This document shows positions 58,391 through 64,000 of a DNA stretch of 64,000 nt, one piece after another (the stretch's first letter is position 1; every line of letters starts with the position of its first letter). The position numbers and the translations under genes were made by a program. Source of the stretch: Selenomonadales bacterium (GTDB lineage: Bacteria; Bacillota; Negativicutes; Sporomusales; UBA7701); NCBI GenBank assembly GCA_018434945.1, contig JAHDOI010000007.1:1-64000 (forward strand). The letters run 5' to 3'. The notes beneath the pieces are model-generated. The model was not told the DNA's origin. It did no database searches and worked only from the letters and a program-made list of their open reading frames with translations.

Positions 58391-59266
58391 ATGACTTTTC
58401 AGGAGATAATCCTGACCCTGGAGAACTTCTGGGCTGGGCAGAAGTGCATCATCCAGCAGCCTTACGATGTGGAGAAGGGCGCCGGTACGATGAACCCGGC
58501 CACCTTCCTGCGCGCACTCGGACCCGAGCCGTGGAACGTGGCCTATGTGGAGCCTTCCCGCCGTCCGGCCGACGGCCGCTACGGCGACAATCCCAACCGC
58601 CTGTTCCAGCATCACCAGTACCAGGTTATCATGAAGCCCTCGCCCGCCAACATCCAGGATCTGTACCTGGCGAGCCTGGCCAAGCTGGGCATCGACCCCG
58701 ACAAGCACGATATCCGTTTCGTGGAGGACAACTGGGAGTCGCCGACCCTCGGCGCTTGGGGCCTGGGCTGGGAAGTGTGGCTGGACGGCATGGAGATAAC
58801 CCAGTTCACTTATTTCCAGCAGGTGGGCAGCATCGACGTCAAGCCGGTGTCGGTGGAGATCACCTACGGTCTCGAACGCCTGGCGATGTATATCCAGGGC
58901 AAGGAGAACGTTTTCGATGTCGAGTGGGTGGCTGGCATCACTTACGGCGACGTTTTCCACCGCAACGAGGTGGAGCAGTCGACCTACAATTTCGAGCTTT
59001 CCGACGCTTCCATGCTGTTCACGCTTTTCGATATGTACGAGAAGGAAGCCATCCGCGTCGTCAACCTCGGCTATGTTCTGCCGGCGTACGACTATGTGCT
59101 GAAATGCTCCCACGCATTCAATCTGCTCGACGCCCGCGGCGCGATCAGTGTCAGCGAACGCACCGCCTTCATCGGCAGGGTCCGCAATCTGGCCCGCCTT
59201 TGCGCCCAGGGGTACCTGGAACAGCGCGAGAAACTCGGCTACCCGCTTCTGAAAGGGGGTAAATAA
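58391..59266 (+). CDS. glyQ: Glycyl-tRNA synthetase alpha subunit
   Basis: A 291-residue class II synthetase alpha chain of the bacterial alpha2-beta2 type: [52 protein letters not shown] and the motif-2/3 regions are all present. It charges tRNA-Gly together with GlyS. CAGGAGG precedes the ATG; the next gene begins 1 bp after its stop. Controlled by the T-box leader. Confidence 0.97.
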   Translation: MTFQEIILTLENFWAGQKCIIQQPYDVEKGAGTMNPATFLRALGPEPWNVAYVEPSRRPADGRYGDNPNRLFQHHQYQVIMKPSPANIQDLYLASLAKLGIDPDKHDIRFVEDNWESPTLGAWGLGWEVWLDGMEITQFTYFQQVGSIDVKPVSVEITYGLERLAMYIQGKENVFDVEWVAGITYGDVFHRNEVEQSTYNFELSDASMLFTLFDMYEKEAIRVVNLGYVLPAYDYVLKCSHAFNLLDARGAISVSERTAFIGRVRNLARLCAQGYLEQREKLGYPLLKGGK

Positions 59267-59267
59267 C

Positions 59268-61331
59268 ATGGCCAAGGATTTGCTTCTGGAAATCGGCAGC
59301 GAGGAGATACCCGCAAAATTCATGCCGGCCGCGCTTGCCCAACTGGCCTATATCGCCAGGGCTAAGCTCGCCGAGCGCCGCATCGCCTGCGGCGAGGTGC
59401 AGACTTTCGGCACGCCCCGCCGCCTGGTGTTGGTGGTAAGAGGGCTGGCCGAGCTGCAGGCCGACCGCAACAGCGAGAATAAAGGCCCGGCCGTGAAGAT
59501 CGCCTTCGACGACAGCGGCGCTCCGACCAAGGCGGCCCAGGGCTTCGCCCGCGGCCAGGGCGTGGATGTGAAGGATCTTGTCGTCAAGGACGGCTATGTG
59601 TACGCCGTGGTCCACGAGGCAGGCCAGCCGGTCGCCGGCATCCTGCCCGCACTGCTGCCGGAGATCGTCACCGCGCTCAACTTCCCCAAGAGCATGCGCT
59701 GGGGCGATCTCGACATAAGATTCGCGCGCCCCATCCGCTGGCTGGTGGCCCTTTACGGCCGCGACGTCGTGCCTTTCACCCTCGCCGAGGTCACCGCCGG
59801 CAACGTCAGCCACGGCCACCGCTTCCTGAGCAAGGGGCCGGTCACGCTGGCGTCGGCTGACGAGTATTTCGTCAAGATGACGGACAATCACGTCATGGTC
59901 GACCAGAATCTCCGCCGCCAGATCATCCGCGAGCAGGTCGAGAAGCTCGCCGTTCAGCAGGGCGGGACGGCGGTCATCGACGAGGATCTCCTGGAGGAGG
60001 TCACCTACCTGGTGGAGTATCCGACCGCGCTGTGCGGGCGGTTCGAGGAGAAGTACCTCGCCCTGCCGGCGGAGGCGGTCATCACGCCGATGCGCGAACA
60101 TCAGCGCTATTTCCCGGTTTTCTCGGCCGACGGCAGGTTGCTGCCGGTGTTCGTCACCGTCCGCAACGGCGGCCAGGACCACATCGATATCGTCCGTCAC
60201 GGCAACGAGCGGGTGCTGAAAGCCCGTCTGGCCGACGCGCGCTTCTTCTTCGAGGAGGATAAGAAGGTGCCGCTGGCCGAAAGGGTGGAGAAGCTCAAGA
60301 CGATCGTCTTCCAGGAAGGCCTGGGGACGATGTACGATAAGACGGTGCGCCTTCAGAAGCTGGCGGCCGCCATCGCCAAGGCGGCCGGCCTGCCGAAGGA
60401 GGAGCTGCCCAGGATCGAACGCGGCGCCCGCCTCGCCAAGGCCGATCTCGTCACCGGCATGGTGTGCGAGTTTACCGAGCTGCAGGGCGTGATGGGCCGC
60501 GAGTACGCGAAGCTGGGCGGCGAGGAGCCGGCGGTGGCCGAGGCGGTGTTCGAGCATTACCTGCCGCGGTTTGCGGGCGACGTTCTTCCCGCGACGCCGG
60601 CCGGCCGCATGGTCAGTATCGCCGACAAGCTGGACAATATCGTGTCCACGTTCAGCCGCGGCCTCATCCCCACCGGCTCACAGGACCCGTATGCCCTCCG
60701 CCGTCAGGCTCTGGGCATCGTGAACATTCTGATCGGCGCCCGCTACCACGTGTCGCTGCGGCAGCTCGCCGCCGCCGCCATGGATTTGCTCGCCATCACC
60801 GGCGAGGAACGTCGCGCCGGGCTCAGCGAGGATATCGCCGAGTTTTTCCGGCTGCGTATGAAAAATGTGCTGGCCGACGAAGGCGTGCGCTACGATATGG
60901 TCGACGCCGTGCTGGCGTCCGACACCGACGATGTTTACGACGTCTGGCTGCGGGCCAAGGCGCTCGCCGAGGGCGGCGCGACCGAGGCCATGCAGCGGGC
61001 CGTCCAGGCGCTGACCCGGGCCGGCAACCTGGCCAAGAACGCCGGCGAAGGCGCCATCGACCCGGCGTTGTTCGCCAGCGACGGCGAGAAGGAACTGTAC
61101 GCCGCCCTGGAGAGCGCCCGCAAGGAGATCGCCGCGCTGACAGCCGCCAGGGATTATGCCGGCGTGCTGAAGGTGGTAGCCGGGCTGACCGACCCCATCG
61201 ACGCTTTCTTCACCCAGGTGATGGTCATGGTCGACGATGAGGCCGTACGCAACAACCGGCTCGCCCTGCTGAAGGGCATCACCGCGCTGACCGCCAGATT
61301 CGCCGATCTGAGCAAGATAGTTGCCGCATAG
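59268..61331 (+). CDS. glyS: Glycyl-tRNA synthetase beta subunit
   Basis: A 687-residue beta chain of normal length: GSEEIPAKFMPAALAQL at the start, FPKSMRWGD, GHRFLS, MREHQRYFPV, and a C-terminal anticodon-binding-like part. It works as a heterotetramer with GlyQ. The start is 1 bp after the glyQ stop, so translation is coupled. A terminator and hairpin element J follow. Confidence 0.97.
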   Translation: MAKDLLLEIGSEEIPAKFMPAALAQLAYIARAKLAERRIACGEVQTFGTPRRLVLVVRGLAELQADRNSENKGPAVKIAFDDSGAPTKAAQGFARGQGVDVKDLVVKDGYVYAVVHEAGQPVAGILPALLPEIVTALNFPKSMRWGDLDIRFARPIRWLVALYGRDVVPFTLAEVTAGNVSHGHRFLSKGPVTLASADEYFVKMTDNHVMVDQNLRRQIIREQVEKLAVQQGGTAVIDEDLLEEVTYLVEYPTALCGRFEEKYLALPAEAVITPMREHQRYFPVFSADGRLLPVFVTVRNGGQDHIDIVRHGNERVLKARLADARFFFEEDKKVPLAERVEKLKTIVFQEGLGTMYDKTVRLQKLAAAIAKAAGLPKEELPRIERGARLAKADLVTGMVCEFTELQGVMGREYAKLGGEEPAVAEAVFEHYLPRFAGDVLPATPAGRMVSIADKLDNIVSTFSRGLIPTGSQDPYALRRQALGIVNILIGARYHVSLRQLAAAAMDLLAITGEERRAGLSEDIAEFFRLRMKNVLADEGVRYDMVDAVLASDTDDVYDVWLRAKALAEGGATEAMQRAVQALTRAGNLAKNAGEGAIDPALFASDGEKELYAALESARKEIAALTAARDYAGVLKVVAGLTDPIDAFFTQVMVMVDDEAVRNNRLALLKGITALTARFADLSKIVAA

Positions 61332-61343
61332 CACCGCTTGCAC

Positions 61344-61386
61344 GCCCCCGAGGAGAAAGGGTATAATAACTCGGGGGCCTTTTTTA
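61344..61386 (+). terminator. Rho-independent terminator of glyQS
   Basis: GCCCCCGAG (61344-61352) pairs with CTCGGGGGC (61370-61378) across a 17-nt loop, followed by CTTTTTTATT. Confidence 0.85.
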
Positions 61387-61392
61387 TTCTTC

Positions 61393-61512
61393 GGTCCGTT
61401 GATAAGCCCCCATCTGCGGCGTTGGCCCTGCGCGCGCTTGCTTGCGTACGTTCCGAGTACGCAGCGCGGCGCGTGCTCGTTCCGCCTTGCATCTGGGGGC
61501 TTCTGAACGGCC
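61393..61512 (+). repeat. Intergenic hairpin element, copy J (120 bp)
   Basis: Forward orientation: GGTCCGTTGATAAGCCCCC ... GGGGGCTTCTGAACGGCC, core CATCTGCGGCGTTGG ... CGCCTTGCATCTGG and GCGTACG..GAGTACGC apical hairpin. Immediately after the glyQS terminator and before the regulator gene. Confidence 0.92.
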
Positions 61513-61535
61513 CTCTGTCAGGAGGTATTTTTATT

Positions 61536-62372
61536 ATGCAACAAGAGATAATCTACGCCCTCTCCGATTCCATCGGCGAGACGGCCGAGCTGGTGGCCCG
61601 CGCCACCGCGAGCCAGTTCGACCTCAGCCGGTTCGATATCGTCCGTGTGCCGTATATCAATTCCGTGAGCCAGATCGAGGAGGTGCTCGAGGCTGCGGCC
61701 GAAACGGGGAGCGTCGTCTGCCACACCCTGGTGTCGCCTCAACTGCGGGCGGCGGTGGTGGAGCTGGCGAAGGTGCACGGCGTCCATACCATCGATATCA
61801 TGGGGCCGATGATCCAGGCGGTCCAGCAGGCGACTTCGCTGACACCCAAGCTGAAACCCGGCCTGATGCACAAGCTAGACCAGGAGTACTTCCGGCGGGT
61901 GGAGGCGGTGGAGTTCGCCGTCAAGTACGACGACGGCAAGAACCCCTGGGGCATACCCAAGGCCGATATAATTCTCATCGGCGTGTCCCGCACCTCCAAG
62001 ACGCCTCTGAGCATGTATCTGGCCCATAAGCGGGTCAAGGTGGCCAATGTGCCGTTGGTGCCGGAGGTGCCGCCGCCGCAGGAACTTTTCCAGGTGCCCG
62101 CCCACCGCATAGTGGGGCTGGTGATCAACCCTTACAAGCTCAACGAGATCCGTGCCGAACGACTGCGGACGATGGGCCTGGGCTCGGATGCCAGCTACGC
62201 CAACATCGACCGCATAACCGAGGAGCTCGAGCACGCGAAAAGCCTGATGCGCAAATTGCAGTGCCCGATCATCGACGTTTCCAACAAGGCCATCGAAGAG
62301 ACGGCCAACAAGATCCTGGAAATCGTCCAGAAAGGCGGCCCCAAGGGAGGTCATAATGAATACCGTGCGTGA
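61536..62372 (+). CDS. Pyruvate phosphate dikinase / PEP synthase regulatory protein
   Basis: A 278-residue DUF299 protein: ALSDSIGETAELVARA, DPKLKPGLMHKLDQEYFRR-type segment, KADIILIGVSRTSKTPLSMYLA (P-loop-like) and the C-terminal region. The family is a bifunctional ADP-dependent kinase and phosphate-dependent phosphorylase that switches PPDK or PEP synthase off and on. ATG 61536 is preceded by AGGAGG; the open frame runs upstream through element J but without a start signal. The end overlaps the signal peptidase gene by 17 bp. Confidence 0.94.
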   Translation: MQQEIIYALSDSIGETAELVARATASQFDLSRFDIVRVPYINSVSQIEEVLEAAAETGSVVCHTLVSPQLRAAVVELAKVHGVHTIDIMGPMIQAVQQATSLTPKLKPGLMHKLDQEYFRRVEAVEFAVKYDDGKNPWGIPKADIILIGVSRTSKTPLSMYLAHKRVKVANVPLVPEVPPPQELFQVPAHRIVGLVINPYKLNEIRAERLRTMGLGSDASYANIDRITEELEHAKSLMRKLQCPIIDVSNKAIEETANKILEIVQKGGPKGGHNEYRA

Positions 62373-62913
62373 AGCCGGCGAATGGCTGCAGAGTTTTGTC
62401 CTCGCGGCCGCGATCGCTCTGGTTATCAACGTTTTCGTCTTTCAACCCACCGCAGTGATGGGACAGTCGATGGAGCCGACTTTCCACGAAGGCGAGCGGA
62501 TCTATCTCTCCAAGGTGGCCCATACCCTGGGCAAGCTGCCCGGTTACGGCGACATTGTGGTGCTCGACAGCCGCGTCGACCGCACCCGCAGATTAGCCGA
62601 CGACGTTACCGAGCCGGTGAACAACGTGGTGACGTTCGTCAGGGGCGGCGTGCCGGCAAAACATATCTGGGTGAAGCGGGTGATCGGCCTGCCGGGCGAT
62701 GTGCTTGAATTCAGGAACGGCAAGGTTTACCGCAACGGCAAGGCGCTTGCCGAGGATTACGTCAAGGAACCGATGCGCTATTCCTCGCCCGGCAAGGTGA
62801 CTGTGCCGGCCGGACATGTTTTCGTGATGGGCGACAACCGCAACAATTCCAGCGACAGCCGCTTTATCGGCAGCATCCCCGCCGGCCATATCCTGGGGGT
62901 CATGCTGTTTTAG
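62356..62913 (+). CDS. lepB: Type I signal peptidase
   Basis: A 185-residue S26 signal peptidase: an N-terminal transmembrane helix (about 10-30), catalytic Ser38 in MGQSMEPTF, catalytic Lys107 in VKRVIGLPGD, and GDNRNNSSDSR. It removes signal peptides outside the cytoplasmic membrane. GGAGG is upstream and the start lies within the end of the regulator gene. Whether it is the only signal peptidase in the genome cannot be seen here. Confidence 0.96.
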   Translation: MNTVREAGEWLQSFVLAAAIALVINVFVFQPTAVMGQSMEPTFHEGERIYLSKVAHTLGKLPGYGDIVVLDSRVDRTRRLADDVTEPVNNVVTFVRGGVPAKHIWVKRVIGLPGDVLEFRNGKVYRNGKALAEDYVKEPMRYSSPGKVTVPAGHVFVMGDNRNNSSDSRFIGSIPAGHILGVMLF

Positions 62914-62941
62914 CTCCGGGGCCAGGATCAGGCAATAAAAG

Positions 62942-62965
62942 AACCCCCGGCGCCCGCCGGGGGTT
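62942..62965 (-). terminator. Rho-independent terminator of the LptA-like gene
   Basis: AACCCCCGGC (62942-62951) pairs with GCCGGGGGTT (62956-62965); the T-rich run (TTCTTTTATT) is on the minus strand, so it mainly ends the leftward gene. It may also slow rightward transcription past lepB. Confidence 0.8.
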
Positions 62966-62980
62966 AGTTGTCAGGATTTA

Positions 62981-63496
62981 TTAGCCGCCGCCCGCCGTTA
63001 TCGGGATGGTCGGCTGGACAATTGTGTTGGTTTCGACGTTGTAGGTCACTCTGTCCGCGGTCCAGGTTTTGTCGTTCTGGGTCACCTGGACGTTGCCGCT
63101 GAAGACGCCGAGTTTGCTGTTCCAGTTGAATTCGACCCGGTCGGCGGTCACGCACAGGCCGGTGCGTTTGAAGGTGACGCCGCCGTCGATCTTGGCCCGG
63201 TCCTGCATGCCGAATACGTAGACGTCATGGCCGGTGAAGTAGATGTCGCCCTGGGTGACGGTGACGCCGCCGGTGCCCCAGACCTCCAGCGAGGCCACGC
63301 TGACCCTGGCCATGCCGGCGGTGATGATCCGGTCCTTCACTTCTATGTAGACGTTGCCTTTGAGGACATAGAGCCCGGTATTGATATCGAAATAGGTTTT
63401 GTCGGCTTTGATGACAGGTTTAGCCGGGGCGGCGCAGGCGATGCCGGTGAGCAGGAAAAGGGCCAGGAGGGTGACGAACATAGTTTTTGGTCGCAT
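62981..63496 (-). CDS. Secreted LptA/OstA-like protein
   Basis: A 171-residue exported protein with a signal peptide (about 1-22, ending ACAAP) and a beta-rich body of the OstA/LptA type: KADKTYFDINTGLYVLKGNV, RIITAGMARVSV and a second ADRVEFNW / GNVQVTQNDKTWTADRVTYN repeat. LptA carries lipopolysaccharide across the periplasm. In a Firmicute this implies an outer membrane, as in Negativicutes, or a related envelope role. Shorter than some two-domain members but normal for LptA. The ATG has AAAGGCGGG upstream. Confidence 0.85.
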   Translation of the reverse strand: MRPKTMFVTLLALFLLTGIACAAPAKPVIKADKTYFDINTGLYVLKGNVYIEVKDRIITAGMARVSVASLEVWGTGGVTVTQGDIYFTGHDVYVFGMQDRAKIDGGVTFKRTGLCVTADRVEFNWNSKLGVFSGNVQVTQNDKTWTADRVTYNVETNTIVQPTIPITAGGG

Positions 63497-63520
63497 TGTT
63501 AACCCGCCTTTCTATATAAA

Positions 63521-63529
63521 ATTATAGCA
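63521..63529 (-). promoter_or_regulatory. Extended -10 promoter of the LptA-like gene
   Basis: On the minus strand TGCTATAAT (TGn plus consensus -10) lies about 25 bp before the start codon; the -35 region is weak. Confidence 0.55.
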
Positions 63530-63631
63530 GTGGCGCCGAAAAAATGATATTGTAAATATATGTAAACTGGATGGGCTGTCTTATACCGGGACAAGAATCT
63601 CTTATCGCCGGGAGCGAATGGAGGATTGGCC

Positions 63632-64000
63632 GTGGGGCTTCATAATTATCTCGTCTTTGTGCGCAAGCTCAACAATATGGGCCGGTGGGCCACCGAGTTC
63701 ATGCACCAGCGGACGACGGTGAGCGAGCATTCCTTCCTCGTTGCCCAGATCGGCCAGATGCTGGCCCTGATCGAGGAGGAAAACGGCGGCAAAGTCGACT
63801 GGGGCCGGCTGTTCCGCAAGCTCATCAATCACGATGTCATCGAGTCGATCACCGGCGATATCCTCAGTACGACGAAGTATAAGAACCCCGAGCTGTCGGC
63901 GGCTCTGACCATCATCGAGAAGGAGCTGGCTGAGGAGACGCTTTTCGCCGAGATGGAGCAGCCTTACCGCGACCTATACCGCGAGCTGCTGTTCGACGGC
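63632..64000 (+). CDS. HD-domain phosphohydrolase (YfbR-like), cut by the window end
   Basis: A partial gene: 123 codons are present and the frame is open at the edge. The protein starts MGLHNYLVFVRKLNNMGRWA and contains SEHSFLVAQIGQML and NHDVIESITGDIL, the HD-type metal ligands of YfbR-like 5'-nucleotidases that dephosphorylate deoxyribonucleotide monophosphates. GTG 63632 follows GGAGGA by 5 nt. The remaining part and the exact function cannot be judged. Confidence 0.8.
   Translation, partial: MGLHNYLVFVRKLNNMGRWATEFMHQRTTVSEHSFLVAQIGQMLALIEEENGGKVDWGRLFRKLINHDVIESITGDILSTTKYKNPELSAALTIIEKELAEETLFAEMEQPYRDLYRELLFDG

Noticed and set aside
61338-61535. N-terminal extension of the PPDK regulator through hairpin element J
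   Set aside because: The extension is translated repeat sequence without start signal; the AGGAGG-preceded ATG at 61536 matches the family start.

Overview
The window is about 64 kb of mostly GC-rich DNA that reads as chromosome of an endospore-forming, diderm Firmicute of the Negativicutes (Sporomusaceae-like). Spore genes are present (gpr, spoIIP, yqfC, yqfD), the gene order is classically Firmicute (hrcA-grpE-dnaK-dnaJ-prmA-rsmE-mtaB; yqfC-yqfD-phoH-yqfF-ybeY-dgkA-cdd-era; yqzL-recO-glyQS), and two T-box leaders are present. A secreted LptA/OstA-like protein near the right edge points to an outer membrane. The genus is an inference; no rRNA gene is present.

Layout. 1-5.8 kb: MarR regulator, an HD-GYP membrane protein, a small unknown gene, a MASE3-PAS histidine kinase, and a divergent LysR/ACT-domain pair around a clear operator. 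5.8-8.5 kb: an AT-rich accessory patch with four to five small unknown genes (some resembling orphan immunity proteins). It is punctuated by three copies of the same terminator plus the 3' end of one gene, of which only the last copy is a whole gene. 8.6-19 kb: T-box-leuS, comEA, HD-GYP, comEC, a secreted serine protease and its domain-sharing neighbour, and holA. 19-25.9 kb: rpsT (reverse strand), a triple 89-bp tandem repeat, gpr, spoIIP, lepA and hemW. 25.9-36 kb: promoter and CIRCE operator, then hrcA, a group III (archaeal-like) chaperonin, grpE, dnaK, dnaJ, prmA, rsmE, mtaB and a HIT protein. 36-46 kb: rpsU, yqeY, a candidate reverse-strand small RNA, nfeD-floA, an iron alcohol dehydrogenase coupled to a PAS-GGDEF-EAL protein, and a HerA-like ATPase behind a structured leader. 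46-57.6 kb: the sporulation/RNA-maturation cluster yqfC-era, an MgtE-N/CBS protein without membrane domain, DUF502, a CNNM/CBS protein, yqzL and recO. 57.6-64 kb: a UBA-like/DUF4342 protein, T-box-glyQS, a PEP synthetase/PPDK regulator, signal peptidase I, the LptA-like protein (reverse), and an HD phosphohydrolase cut by the window edge.

The most striking unexplained structure is a family of ten intergenic hairpin elements, usually about 120 bp (range 56-187), spread from 20.8 to 61.5 kb in both orientations. They share a core (ends CCAGATGC and GCAGATGG in one orientation, an apical GCGTAC..GTACGC hairpin), but their outer and middle stems differ between copies in a compensatory way. One copy is a deletion derivative, two carry extra internal sequence, and one supplies the stop codon of dgkA. 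They look like a repeated structured RNA or non-autonomous mobile element.

Starts were chosen by Shine-Dalgarno position and family length, so several differ from the longest open frame. Long open frames antisense to the GC-rich genes were treated as codon-bias shadows.
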